From Deltaproteobacteria bacterium (GTDB lineage: Bacteria > Desulfobacterota > GWC2-55-46): DNA of 42,039 bases. The notes beneath the pieces were generated by a model. The model did no database searches and was not told the origin of the DNA. It saw nothing but the letters and a program-made list of their open reading frames with translations. The translations under genes and the position numbers were made by a program. Position 1 is the first letter of the stretch; each line of letters begins with the position of its first letter. The stretch covers positions 1 through 42,039 of the forward strand of contig JACREU010000093.1 in the NCBI GenBank assembly GCA_016212705.1. The letters are read 5' to 3'. Below, one piece after another: positions 34,108 to 42,039 of the stretch.

Positions 34108-34665
34108 TCAGAGCGAGTTGAACCTGTTCATGGCTGAGTCGATCCCCTCCGCGACGATGACCTCAAGAGAGGCGATGGCCTTTGACACCATCTCATCGAG
34201 CGCCCCCTTCTCGTCGGGCGCGAAAGGGCTCAATACATACTCGGCCGTATCAACACCCTCGCGCCTTCCGATGCCCAGACGTATCCTTTTAAAGTCCTTT
34301 GTCCCCAGGTGATGGACCATCGATTCCACGCCCCTGTGGCCGCCGGACCCGCCGTTCTTACGTAGCCTCACCCTGCCGAGCGGCAGGTCGCAGTCGTCGT
34401 ATACCGCTATGATCGATTCGGCGGTAAGGGCGTTCGCGTCGACGAACGCCCTTACCGCCTCTCCGCAGAGGTTCATGTAGGTAAGGGGCTTTAACAACGC
34501 GGCCTCAACGCCCTTTATCGAGCCTCTCCCCGACAACGCCTTCCCGGACCTCTTAAACCTTATGCCGTACGAGAGCGCCGCCCTGTCGACGAGCATGAAC
34601 CCGACGTTATGCCGGGTCTCCTCGTACTCCGCGCCTGGATTTCCAAGACCGACTATAAGGAACAA
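34108..34665 (-). CDS. pth: Peptidyl-tRNA hydrolase
   Basis: Pth frees tRNA from drop-off peptidyl-tRNA. The 185-residue product has VGLGNPGAEYEETRHNVGF near the start (catalytic His about residue 19), MNLCGEAV, DDCDLPLG and GGSGGHRG, all family hallmarks. The start is TTG at 34665, with GGAG eight bases upstream. It stands downstream of rplY, separated by a strong terminator and a REP-like element. Confidence 0.95.
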   Translation of the reverse strand: MFLIVGLGNPGAEYEETRHNVGFMLVDRAALSYGIRFKRSGKALSGRGSIKGVEAALLKPLTYMNLCGEAVRAFVDANALTAESIIAVYDDCDLPLGRVRLRKNGGSGGHRGVESMVHHLGTKDFKRIRLGIGRREGVDTAEYVLSPFAPDEKGALDEMVSKAIASLEVIVAEGIDSAMNRFNSL

Positions 34666-34714
34666 TACCGGATCTCCTGAAAATAGAATGAATTGCCCAG
34701 TAACAAGTCTAAAC

Positions 34715-34747
34715 TTCCCCTCCCTCGATGGGAGGGGATATCGGGGG
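34715..34747 (+). repeat. REP-like palindromic element C
   Basis: The hairpin CCCCTCCC (34717-34724) / GGGAGGGG (34730-34737) and the next two bases are identical to element A at 18141. It lies in the gap between rplY and pth. The stretch 34748-34841 shows no gene. Confidence 0.7.
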
Positions 34748-34841
34748 CTTTAGCGGCTTGGATTCAACACGAGGCCCTCACACACCCAAGAGTAAACAAA
34801 AACAGCCGGCGCCTCAAACTCTTTTACACGCCGCGCCCGGC

Positions 34842-34874
34842 AAAAAAAAAGAGGGGGGAATCCCCCCCTCTTTT
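34842..34874 (-). terminator. Intrinsic terminator of rplY
   Basis: A G/C-rich stem with arms AAAGAGGGGGG and CCCCCCCTCTTTT is followed by nine T residues on the minus strand. It lies about 50 bases after the rplY stop. Confidence 0.93.
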
Positions 34875-34925
34875 GAATAGCGATATTCCCGGCGCCCGTA
34901 CATGAGGCGCTCCGGCAAAGGAGTG

Positions 34926-35585
34926 CTACTTCTCCTCCTCCTTCTTCCCGGCCTCTTCCTTCTCCTCGAAGGACTTGGCAAGCTCGGCCTCGACCTCTTC
35001 AGCGGTCTTCGGCGCGACCTCGTCGGTCGGCGCTACGACTGAGACAATAGTGGCGTCCAGATCGCCGACGGCCTTCAGCCCCTCGGCGAGGATCAAGTCC
35101 TTAACGTGGAGCGAGAAACCCACGTTCAGCGGGGTGACGTCCACGTCTATGGAGTCCGGTATCTGCGTGGGCAGGCACTCGACCTTGAGCCTTCTGAGTT
35201 CCTGGGTGACTATGCCGCCGTATGCGATCCCGACGGCCTTGCCCATGACGTGCAACGGGACCTCGACCACGATCTTGTGGTCCATGAGTATCTCCATGAG
35301 GTCCACGTGCTCGATAGAGCCCTTGAGCGGGTGGCGGGTAAGCTCCTTGAACATCGCCATCCTCGCCCTCTTGTCCCCCTCAATCACTAGGCTCACAAGG
35401 ACGTTGCCTCCCGCGGCGGTGTGGAGCACCTTGCCGAGTTCCTTGCCGTTCAGCTTAAGCGCGACCGCGCCCTTTATGCTCGGTCCGTAAAGGATAGCCG
35501 GCACCGAACCCGCCGCCCTCATCCTACCTGCATGCCCCTTCCCGATCTCGTTCCTCGGCTGGGCCGTAAGGCTTATCTGTTCCAT
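34926..35585 (-). CDS. rplY: 50S ribosomal protein L25 (long, Ctc/TL5 type)
   Basis: The 219-residue protein binds 5S rRNA. Residues 1-90 form the L25 domain (RNEIGKGHAGRMRAAGSVPAILYG). Residues 95-180 form the extra beta domain of the long Ctc form, and the end is a Lys/Glu tail. It starts at 35585 with GGAGGA about 11 bases upstream. It follows prs in the same direction and probably shares its transcript; the stretch 35586-35708 shows no good promoter. Confidence 0.95.
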   Translation of the reverse strand: MEQISLTAQPRNEIGKGHAGRMRAAGSVPAILYGPSIKGAVALKLNGKELGKVLHTAAGGNVLVSLVIEGDKRARMAMFKELTRHPLKGSIEHVDLMEILMDHKIVVEVPLHVMGKAVGIAYGGIVTQELRRLKVECLPTQIPDSIDVDVTPLNVGFSLHVKDLILAEGLKAVGDLDATIVSVVAPTDEVAPKTAEEVEAELAKSFEEKEEAGKKEEEK

Positions 35586-35708
35586 AGTATTCCATTCCTC
35601 CGTAATGTCTCAGCGCGTCAAACTAAAGCATGCCTGCGTTGCTCTGTTCCGACGCCCTGATATTTAATATTTTAAAATCTTTGCCTTGTCCTGCCTCGAC
35701 CTGTAAAC

Positions 35709-36647
35709 CTAAACGAAGAGCGAGCTTACCGACTCCCCGAAGTGTATCCTCTTTATCGCTTCGCCGAGGAGCGGCCCGACCGAGAGCCTCTTGACCTTCT
35801 CCGACGTCGCGCTGTCCCTCTTGGGTATCGTGTTCGTCACCACAAGCTCCTTTATCGGCGACTTCTCGAGCCTCTCTATGGCCGGGCCGGAGAGGACCGC
35901 ATGCGTACAGCAGGCATATACCTGCCGGGCGCCGTTCAGTTTCAGCGCCTCGGCGGCCTGGGTTATAGTCCCGGCGGTGTCTATCATGTCGTCGAGTATT
36001 ATGGCCGTCCTGCCCTCGATCTCGCCTATTATGTTCATGACCTCGGAGACGTTAGGGCGCGGACGCCTCTTGTCTATTATCGCGAGGTTCGCCGAGAGCC
36101 TCTTTGCAAACGCCCTGGCCCTCTCAACGCCTCCGGCGTCCGGGGAGACGACGACGACGTCGTCCTGGAAGTTTTCCTTTATATAATTGAGGAGCACCGG
36201 GGTGGCGTAGAGGTGGTCGACCGGGATATTGAAAAACCCCTGTATCTGCCCGGCGTGGAGGTCCACGCACACGACCCTTGTCGCGCCGGCCACAGTTATG
36301 AGGTCCGCGACGAGCTTCGCCGTTATCGGCGTCCTCGGGGCTACTTTCCTGTCCTGCCTCGCGTAGCCGTAGTACGGGATTACGGCTGTGACGGAGGATG
36401 CCGAGGCCCTCTTGAAGGCGTCGAGCATTATAAGGAGCTCCATCAGGTTATTGTTGCAGGGCATGCACGTCGACTGCACGACGTACACCTCGACACCGCG
36501 CACGCTCTCCTGTATGTCGACGAATACCTCTCCGTCGCTGAAGCTCCGCACCTCGGATTTGCCGAGCTGTATACCCAGGTGCTCGCATATCTCGAGGGAG
36601 AGCCCCCTGTTTGAATTTCCTGTAAATACCTTTATCTTGTCCATCAT
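35709..36647 (-). CDS. prs: Ribose-phosphate pyrophosphokinase
   Basis: Prs makes PRPP for nucleotide, His and Trp synthesis in the cytoplasm. The 312-residue product has [27 protein letters not shown] and the PRPP-binding loop [13 protein letters not shown] near 218-230. The GGAAG-preceded ATG at 36647 is chosen. The frame continues upstream only because it runs through tRNA-Gln. It directly follows tRNA-Gln. Confidence 0.96.
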   Translation of the reverse strand: MMDKIKVFTGNSNRGLSLEICEHLGIQLGKSEVRSFSDGEVFVDIQESVRGVEVYVVQSTCMPCNNNLMELLIMLDAFKRASASSVTAVIPYYGYARQDRKVAPRTPITAKLVADLITVAGATRVVCVDLHAGQIQGFFNIPVDHLYATPVLLNYIKENFQDDVVVVSPDAGGVERARAFAKRLSANLAIIDKRRPRPNVSEVMNIIGEIEGRTAIILDDMIDTAGTITQAAEALKLNGARQVYACCTHAVLSGPAIERLEKSPIKELVVTNTIPKRDSATSEKVKRLSVGPLLGEAIKRIHFGESVSSLFV

Positions 36648-36670
36648 AACACTTCCGGGTTGTCGTTTTA

Positions 36671-36745
36671 TGGCTGGGGCGGGAGGATTCGAACCTCCGG
36701 GTGCGGGGATCAAAACCCCGTGCCTTACCGCTTGGCGACGCCCCA
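36671..36745 (-). tRNA. tRNA-Gln (anticodon TTG)
   Basis: Acceptor TGGGGCG pairs with CGCCCCA, the anticodon stem is CGGGG/CCCCG with loop TTTTGAT (anticodon TTG, Gln), and the T-arm contains GGTTCGA. CCA is encoded at 36671-36673. The tRNA-Gln to prs adjacency is common. The stretch 36746-36966 upstream shows no clear promoter or gene. Confidence 0.97.
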
Positions 36746-36966
36746 ATCAGATTCGGAGGACCCTAATTGAATGCCGCTCCACTATTTGCGGTTACGCCAA
36801 GCTAATGCCCTTAATCCCCTCTGGTCAGCACAGCCATTTGTCTCTATACGGCAAGCACTCAACTGAGCGCCCATTTTCTCCACACGGGACTCAAACAGCA
36901 CATTGGTCGACTGAGCCCCTTGACTCCATACATCGCTACCCGGAACCCTCTGACCGCAAGGCCCCG

Positions 36967-37824
36967 TCAACTCAGCCCCTCTGCGAGGGAGACGAAAAAA
37001 TTATCCGGGAACCTTTTTCTCAAAGGCGCCAACGCCGCCTGCGCGCCCCGCCTGTCGCTGAAGACGCCAAAGACAGTAGGGCCGCTACCGGACATGAGCG
37101 AGGCTATCGCGCCTGACTCGACGAGGGCGTTTTTAATGCCGTGGATGACCGGATACTCCCGGAGGGTTACCTCCTCGAGGTCGTTGACGAGGAGCGTTTT
37201 CAGGTCTTCAGCCTTCGCGGGGGTCTTTCCAGAATGTGATAGGATATTATCTTCGCAATTTTTTGTCAAGTCCAAATTGCTGTAGGCCCAGGCCGTGGAG
37301 ACCTGAAAACCAGGATTTATCAATATATACGCGAACTTGGGCAGATCAACCGGCATTAGCCGCTCTCCCCTTCCCTCGGCGTATGCCGGCTTTCCCGAAA
37401 TAAAGAACGGGCAGTCGGACCCGAGGGAGGCTGATAGCTCCAGCAACCTCTCATGACCGAGCCTCCCGCCTTCGAGCTCGTCAAGGGCCTTCAAAACCGT
37501 CGCCGCGTTCGACGACCCGCCTCCGAGCCCGGCGCCGACGGGGATATTCTTCTCGATCCGTATCGAGACCTTTTTTTTTACGCCGGTTGTCTTAAGATAT
37601 AGGTCCGCGGCCCTGTACGCGAGGTTTGAGGAGTCATCGGGGAGCATGGGATCTGAGCACCAGATGGTGACGCCTTCGCCCTCGCCTGTCTCGACCGACA
37701 CCCGGTCAAAGAGGGAGACGGCCTGCATGAGCGTGGCGATGTCGTGGTATCCGTCGCTTCTTTTTCGGAGGACTTTAAGGAAGAGGTTAACCTTTGCCGG
37801 GGAAGACAGGGTTAAGCTACTCAT
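36967..37824 (-). CDS. ispE: 4-diphosphocytidyl-2-C-methylerythritol kinase
   Basis: IspE is the GHMP-family kinase of the MEP isoprenoid pathway. The 285-residue product has SPAKVNLFLKVLRKRSDGYH near the start, the phosphate loop PVGAGLGGGSSNAA at 95-108, and MSGSGPTVFG near the end. The ATG overlaps the stop of the His-rich gene by eight bases, so translation is coupled to the nuo operon end. IspE supplies precursors for quinone and undecaprenol tails. Confidence 0.96.
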   Translation of the reverse strand: MSSLTLSSPAKVNLFLKVLRKRSDGYHDIATLMQAVSLFDRVSVETGEGEGVTIWCSDPMLPDDSSNLAYRAADLYLKTTGVKKKVSIRIEKNIPVGAGLGGGSSNAATVLKALDELEGGRLGHERLLELSASLGSDCPFFISGKPAYAEGRGERLMPVDLPKFAYILINPGFQVSTAWAYSNLDLTKNCEDNILSHSGKTPAKAEDLKTLLVNDLEEVTLREYPVIHGIKNALVESGAIASLMSGSGPTVFGVFSDRRGAQAALAPLRKRFPDNFFVSLAEGLS

Positions 37825-38086
37825 CCAGCTTGAAGTCTACGCGCTTTCTTTCGTTGCTCTCCCAGCGCGCGCCTCCTAAGAAGAACCCGAGGAGCGAAAA
37901 ATTGGTCGTCGCGTCGAACGGGAGCCTCCACCATTGCCTATTGCCGGTATCCGGGGGCTCCGCGGGTTCTGCGTGGGCGTCGTCGGCGTGGGAATCGTGC
38001 TCGTCGTGGCCTCCTCCGTGGAGAAGGAGGTCGTCGTGAGCGTCCCCGTGGGCGCCGTGTCCGTGGTTGTCGTCGTGGCCTGCCAT
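37817..38086 (-). CDS. Small His/Asp-rich protein between nuoN and ispE
   Basis: The 89-residue product has ten His and nine Asp in its first 38 residues (HxxxHxH, DDN, HDEHDSH patterns), a strong metal-binding signature. A Pro/Glu-rich linker follows, and then RQWWRLPFDATTNFSLLGFFLGG, a possible short membrane segment, with a charged end. CGGAG stands six bases before the ATG, 11 bases after nuoN. It overlaps ispE by eight bases. No family recognised. It may store or deliver Ni, Zn or Co, or buffer metal near complex I (inference). Confidence 0.75.
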   Translation of the reverse strand: MAGHDDNHGHGAHGDAHDDLLLHGGGHDEHDSHADDAHAEPAEPPDTGNRQWWRLPFDATTNFSLLGFFLGGARWESNERKRVDFKLDE

Positions 38087-38097
38087 ATCGCACTCCG

Positions 38098-39537
38098 TTA
38101 CATTAATAAGGGTCTTACGGCCTTTACAGCCATGTCGATGAATGGCGCGGGGTATACGCCGAGGAAGACCGTCCCTATCGCCGTGCAGAAGAGCACTATA
38201 TTATAAATAACCCCGGATGCGGGGGCTATCTCCGCGCCGTGGTCCGGTTCCTTCATGTACATGTAGAATATGACCTTCGCGTAGAAGAAGAGCGATATCG
38301 CGGTGGACACGACGCCGATGGACGCGAGCCAGTAGTACTTCGCGTCTATCGCGGCGGACAGGATAAAGAACTTCGCGGCAAACCCTCCAGTCGGAGGAAT
38401 GCCGGCAAGGGACAGTAGGAAGAGCGCCATGAGGAACGCAAGGAGCGGCCTTGTCGTCGAGAGCCCCTTGTACTCGTCGATGTTCTCGAACCTGCCCTTG
38501 TCCCTGAAGAGCGCGACTATCGTGAACGCGCCCATGTTCATGAAGGCGTATACGAGGAGGTAGTAGGCGACACCCGCGAGCCCGGTATCGTTAAAGACGA
38601 TGAGGCCTATCATTATTATTCCGGCGTGGGCGATCGACGAGTACGCGAGCATCCTTACGATGTTCCTCTGCGATATGGCTACGACGGCCCCGAATATCAT
38701 GGTCGCCGCCGAGACGATCCATAGCATCGAGGACCAGTCTGCCTGGAACGCCGGGAATGCCGCGGTAAAGACCCTTAGGAAGGCCGCGAAGGCCGCGGCC
38801 TTCGAGCCGACCGAGAGCAGCGCTGTCACTGGCGTGGGCGCGCCCTCGTAGACGTCGGGCGACCACATGTGGAACGGCACCGCCGCTATCTTGAAACCGA
38901 AACCGACGGCCATGAGGGTGATGCCGAGCGTAAGGTATGTGTTATCGCCCTTGCCGAGGGCTCCGGCTATCTCCATGAAGTTGGTGGACCCCGCCGCGCC
39001 GTAGGCGAATGACATGCCGTAGAGGAGTATGCCTGAAGACAGCGCGCCGAGGACGAAGTACTTGAGCGCGCCTTCAACGGACCTTGAGCTCTTCACCCTG
39101 TAAGCGACGAGTATGTAGAAGGAGAGCGCCATGAGCTCGAGCCCGACGTAGACGTTGATAAGGTCGTTCGCCGCACCCATTACCATCATGCCGACTGTCG
39201 CGAACAGGGTTATATGGTAGTACTCGCCCCTGTCGACGCCTATTTTCCTGAGATAATCCATCGAGATGAGTATCGTGAATATCGCCGCGATTATGAATAT
39301 AACGTTGAAAAACGCCGAGAAGCTGTCGGCTATGATCGTGCCGCCGAATACCGGGTACGGCTCGTTAGTGTAGGCCGCGAAGGGCAGGATGCAGATTAGC
39401 CCTATGACGGAGACCCATCCGAGCGCGGCCTTGTTCTTCCTTATGAAGAAGTCGAGGACAAGCACGATGAGCGCGAGCGCCGTTACGAGTATCTCCGGCA
39501 TGACCGCGTAGAAGTTTATGTTTAGTCCGGCCGGCAT
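38098..39537 (-). CDS. nuoN: NADH-quinone oxidoreductase subunit N
   Basis: NuoN is a proton-pumping, antiporter-like membrane subunit of complex I. The 479-residue protein has about 14 membrane helices and the conserved segments GLELMALSFYILVAY (Glu at the pump centre), KIAAVPFHMWSPDVYEGAPTP and AYSSIAHAG. The ATG at 39537 overlaps the nuoM stop (TGATG) with AGGAAGG upstream; a GTG one codon earlier is possible. Confidence 0.95.
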   Translation of the reverse strand: MPAGLNINFYAVMPEILVTALALIVLVLDFFIRKNKAALGWVSVIGLICILPFAAYTNEPYPVFGGTIIADSFSAFFNVIFIIAAIFTILISMDYLRKIGVDRGEYYHITLFATVGMMVMGAANDLINVYVGLELMALSFYILVAYRVKSSRSVEGALKYFVLGALSSGILLYGMSFAYGAAGSTNFMEIAGALGKGDNTYLTLGITLMAVGFGFKIAAVPFHMWSPDVYEGAPTPVTALLSVGSKAAAFAAFLRVFTAAFPAFQADWSSMLWIVSAATMIFGAVVAISQRNIVRMLAYSSIAHAGIIMIGLIVFNDTGLAGVAYYLLVYAFMNMGAFTIVALFRDKGRFENIDEYKGLSTTRPLLAFLMALFLLSLAGIPPTGGFAAKFFILSAAIDAKYYWLASIGVVSTAISLFFYAKVIFYMYMKEPDHGAEIAPASGVIYNIVLFCTAIGTVFLGVYPAPFIDMAVKAVRPLLM

Positions 39538-41111
39538 CACTCAACCTTCCTTTCGACAACTGCGGCGCCGAGCGAGGCCTGCGGCGGAACAACTTCGCCG
39601 TTGCCCTTCCTGTAGTTCGTCTCCACCTGCTCTACAAGCTTCGTCAGGGACGCGTCCATGACGTTCAGGAACGGCTTCGGGTAGAGGCCTATCCAGAATA
39701 TGAGGACTATTAGCGGGGCCGTCTCTATTATCTCGCGTAGCCCCAGGTCCTTGAGCCCGTGCCCTCCCGCGTAGCGGAAGTTCCCGAGGAAGACCCTCTG
39801 GAAGAGCCAGATGAGGTAGGCCGCGCCGAGGAGGACGCCGAACGCGACGAATACGGCGTAGACCCAGTGGGCCTTGAACGCGCCTATGAGGATAAAGAGC
39901 TCCCCGACAAACCCGTTGGTGGTCGGCAGGCCCATGGAAGAGAGGACGACTATGAGGAAGAAGACCCCGTATACGGGGAGCTCCTTAAAGAGGCCCGTGT
40001 AATCGCCTATCATCCTCGTGTGCGTCCTTTCGTATATCATGCCGACGAGGAGGAAGAGCGCGCCGGTCGATATCCCGTGATTGAGCATCTGCAGGACGCT
40101 CCCTTTGAGCCCCTCTATGTTGAATACGAATATGCCGAGCATGACAAAACCCATGTGGCTCACGCTCGAATAGGCGATGAGCTTCTTTATGTCCTTCTGG
40201 GCGATCGTGACGAGCGCGCCGTAGATGATCGCGAAGAGCGAGACCCCTATCATGAGGGGCGCAAACAGCATCGAGGCGTTCGGGAGCATGGGGAGCGTGA
40301 ACCGGACAAAGGCGTATGTGCCGAGCTTCAGGAGCACCGCGGCAAGGACGATAGACCCGGCCGTGGGCGCGTCCGTGTGCGCGTCCGGGAGCCAGGTGTG
40401 GAGCGGGAACATCGGCACCTTTACCGCAAACCCTAAGAAGAACGCTATGAATACCCAGAACTGTACCGCGGGCGCCACGGGCGCAAGCGAGAGTATCGTA
40501 GAATCGAAGGTATACACCCCCGTGACCTTGCCGTGGTAGAAATAGATGGCAAGGATGCCGAGGAGCATGAACAGGCTCCCCACGAAGGTGAATATGAAGA
40601 ACTTGATCGCCGAGTAGAACTTCCTCGCGCCGCCCCATATCCCGATTATGAAGACCATTGGGATGAGTACCGCTTCCCAGAAGACGTAAAATAGGAAGAG
40701 GTCCATGGCCATGAAGATGCCGAGCGAGAATGTCTCGGTCAGGAGGAAGAGCGCCATGTAGCCCTTGAGCTTCGTGTTTATCTCCCTCCACGAGGCGAGG
40801 ATGCAGATTATCGTCATGAAGGTCGTAAGGAGCACGAGGAGGAGGCTTATGCCGTCGACCCCCATGTAGTACGAAATCCCGAACCTCTCTATCCAGACGG
40901 TCTTTTCGACCCACTGGAGGCCGGGGTCGGCCATGTCGAAGGTAAGCGGCAGATAGAGCGAGACGGCGAATGTCACGGCCGAGGTGCCGAGCGCGGTCCA
41001 CTTTATGAGGTCGGTCCAGTCCTTCTTATAAAACAGGATGATGACGAGCGCGCCGAGCGCCGGCAGGAATGCTATCGTCGAAAGTATCGGGAAGCCCGTG
41101 AGCCCGGTCAT
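39537..41111 (-). CDS. nuoM: NADH-quinone oxidoreductase subunit M (nuoM)
   Basis: NuoM is the third antiporter-like pump subunit of complex I. The 524-residue protein has about 14 helices and typical segments: FYVFWEAVLIPM (pump Glu), [27 protein letters not shown]-like AYSSVSHMG and NHGISTGALFLLVGMIYERTHTR. It directly follows a second nuoM-type gene (TAA-ATG) and overlaps nuoN by one base. Confidence 0.95.
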   Translation of the reverse strand: MTGLTGFPILSTIAFLPALGALVIILFYKKDWTDLIKWTALGTSAVTFAVSLYLPLTFDMADPGLQWVEKTVWIERFGISYYMGVDGISLLLVLLTTFMTIICILASWREINTKLKGYMALFLLTETFSLGIFMAMDLFLFYVFWEAVLIPMVFIIGIWGGARKFYSAIKFFIFTFVGSLFMLLGILAIYFYHGKVTGVYTFDSTILSLAPVAPAVQFWVFIAFFLGFAVKVPMFPLHTWLPDAHTDAPTAGSIVLAAVLLKLGTYAFVRFTLPMLPNASMLFAPLMIGVSLFAIIYGALVTIAQKDIKKLIAYSSVSHMGFVMLGIFVFNIEGLKGSVLQMLNHGISTGALFLLVGMIYERTHTRMIGDYTGLFKELPVYGVFFLIVVLSSMGLPTTNGFVGELFILIGAFKAHWVYAVFVAFGVLLGAAYLIWLFQRVFLGNFRYAGGHGLKDLGLREIIETAPLIVLIFWIGLYPKPFLNVMDASLTKLVEQVETNYRKGNGEVVPPQASLGAAVVERKVE

Positions 41112-42039
41112 TTAATGCGTACCTCCGTGAGCTTCGGCGTGGACGGTTTCATGCGGCTGCGCTTGGCGGGCGGTTTGCGCCGCGTGCAGGGGCCGCTCCG
41201 CCTTGGGCGCGTTCCTCTCGACTATCTCCGCTATGCGGGCGGTAGAAGCCGCGGAGAGCGAGAGGAAGTGCTTCGGATAGATGCCTATCCAGAGTATGAG
41301 GCCGATTATCGGCAAAAGGATCAGGACCTCCCTCGCGTTTATGTCCTTGAGGACAAGGTTCTCCCTCCTGGTTATCTTCCCGAATATCACCCTCTGCGTC
41401 ATCCAGAGCATGTACGCCGCGCCGAGTATGACGCCCGTGGCCGCGAATACGGCCGCCGTGACGCTTGTTTTGAAGAGGCCCATGAGTATGAGTATCTCGC
41501 CTACAAAGCCGTTGGTGCCGGGCAGGCCGATGGAGGAGAACACTATGATGAGGACGAGTGCCGAGTAGACCGGCATCACCCTGGCGATGCCCCCGAAGTC
41601 GGAGATGAGCCTCGTGTGCCGCCTCTCGTATATCATGCCTATGACGAGGAAGAGCCCGCCGGTCGATACCCCGTGGTTTATCATCTGCAATACGCCGCCG
41701 TCGATGCCCTGCTGATTTAACGCGAAGAGCCCGGCCATGACCGCGCCGAGGTGGCTCACGCTCGAGTACGCGACGAGCTTCTTTATGTCCTTCTGCGCCA
41801 TCGCGAGAAACGCCCCGTATACTATGCCTATGACCGCGAGCGCCAGTATGAAGGGCGTAAAGGCCCTGCTGGCGTCCGCCAACAGCGGGAGGTTGAACCT
41901 GACGAACCCGTAGGTGCCCATCTTCAAAAGTACGGCGGCCAGGATGACACTGCCCGCGGTCGGGGCCTCGACGTGCGCGTCAGGGAGCCACGTATGGAAC
42001 GGGAATACCGGCACCTTTATGGCGAACCCGAGAAAGAAC
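41112..42039 (-). CDS. Second NuoM-type subunit (partial, cut by window end)
   Basis: This frame runs off the window at 42039; 308 codons are visible, the C-terminal part. It begins inside [19 protein letters not shown] and carries [29 protein letters not shown] and [23 protein letters not shown], all NuoM features. NuoL would lack this last signature. It is thus a NuoM paralogue, not NuoL. The C-terminus has an extra His-rich tail ([14 protein letters not shown]). Two tandem NuoM genes before nuoN are the mark of '2M' complex I. Confidence 0.9.
   Translation of the reverse strand, partial: FFLGFAIKVPVFPFHTWLPDAHVEAPTAGSVILAAVLLKMGTYGFVRFNLPLLADASRAFTPFILALAVIGIVYGAFLAMAQKDIKKLVAYSSVSHLGAVMAGLFALNQQGIDGGVLQMINHGVSTGGLFLVIGMIYERRHTRLISDFGGIARVMPVYSALVLIIVFSSIGLPGTNGFVGEILILMGLFKTSVTAAVFAATGVILGAAYMLWMTQRVIFGKITRRENLVLKDINAREVLILLPIIGLILWIGIYPKHFLSLSAASTARIAEIVERNAPKAERPLHAAQTARQAQPHETVHAEAHGGTH

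Noticed and set aside
35742-36614. 290-codon open frame on the plus strand
   Set aside because: Antisense to prs; no recognisable domain and no start signal.
36648-36746. Longer N-terminus for prs
   Set aside because: The extension is translated tRNA-Gln sequence; the ATG at 36647 has a Shine-Dalgarno and gives the normal family start.
36782-36970. 62-codon frame between ispE and tRNA-Gln
   Set aside because: No Shine-Dalgarno, no family pattern and poor composition; it overlaps the ispE end.
39985-41001. 338-codon open frame on the minus strand inside nuoM
   Set aside because: Another frame of nuoM; the product is Arg/His/Pro-rich with no membrane pattern, while the nuoM frame has clear motifs.
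1-42039. CRISPR arrays and insertion sequences
   Set aside because: No regularly spaced repeats, no transposase gene and no terminal inverted repeats of IS type were seen; the only repeats are the REP-like hairpins and the tRNA-Tyr copy.

Overview
The window reads as the chromosome of a diderm, LPS-bearing bacterium. It carries lpxC, lnt, a complex I operon and a membrane pyrophosphatase. GC is moderately high, and the host genes use many ATA and AGG codons. The gene orders phoH - 7TM-HD - ybeY - dgk - lnt - prfB and ispE - tRNA-Gln - prs - rplY - pth - ychF are typical of Desulfobacterota/Nitrospirota-like lineages. The exact phylum cannot be fixed from this sequence. Nearly every gene lies on the minus strand, so transcription runs from high to low coordinates.

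Region 1 (1-870) is a tRNA operon, Thr(TGT)-Tyr(GTA)-Gly(TCC), with a clear promoter. This order usually leads into tuf, which would lie left of the window. Region 2 (1103-9275) is a core block. It holds prfB with its +1 programmed frameshift, lnt, a kinase/PAP2 phosphatase fusion, ybeY (TTG start, nested in the upstream gene), a 7TM-HD phosphodiesterase and phoH behind a good promoter. lpxC and a DUF2905 gene follow as separate units.

Region 3 (about 9371-30501) is a siphovirus-type element of about 21 kb set between core genes. From its promoter the order is a sigma-region-4-like regulator, a small gene, a terminator, a zinc-finger protein, terS, terL, portal, scaffold and capsid. Connector and decoration genes, tail terminator and tail tube come next. 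Tail chaperones G/GT follow, with a canonical A AAA AAC -1 frameshift site. Then come a very short tape measure, an AT-rich lipoprotein cargo gene, distal tail protein, tailspike, hub and a lysis set (XhlA-like, M15 endolysin, 3-TM holin). No integrase, repressor or replication gene is present and no att repeats were found. The element may be a defective prophage or a domesticated, gene-transfer-agent-like particle locus.

Region 4 (30555-38086) holds ychF, a K+-dependent-type membrane pyrophosphatase (hppA), pth, rplY, prs, tRNA-Gln, ispE and a small His/Asp-rich protein gene directly behind nuoN. Strong terminators separate the first units. Region 5 (38098-42039) is the end of a complex I operon with two consecutive nuoM-type genes followed by nuoN. 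This is the arrangement described for '2M' complex I with an extra antiporter-like subunit.
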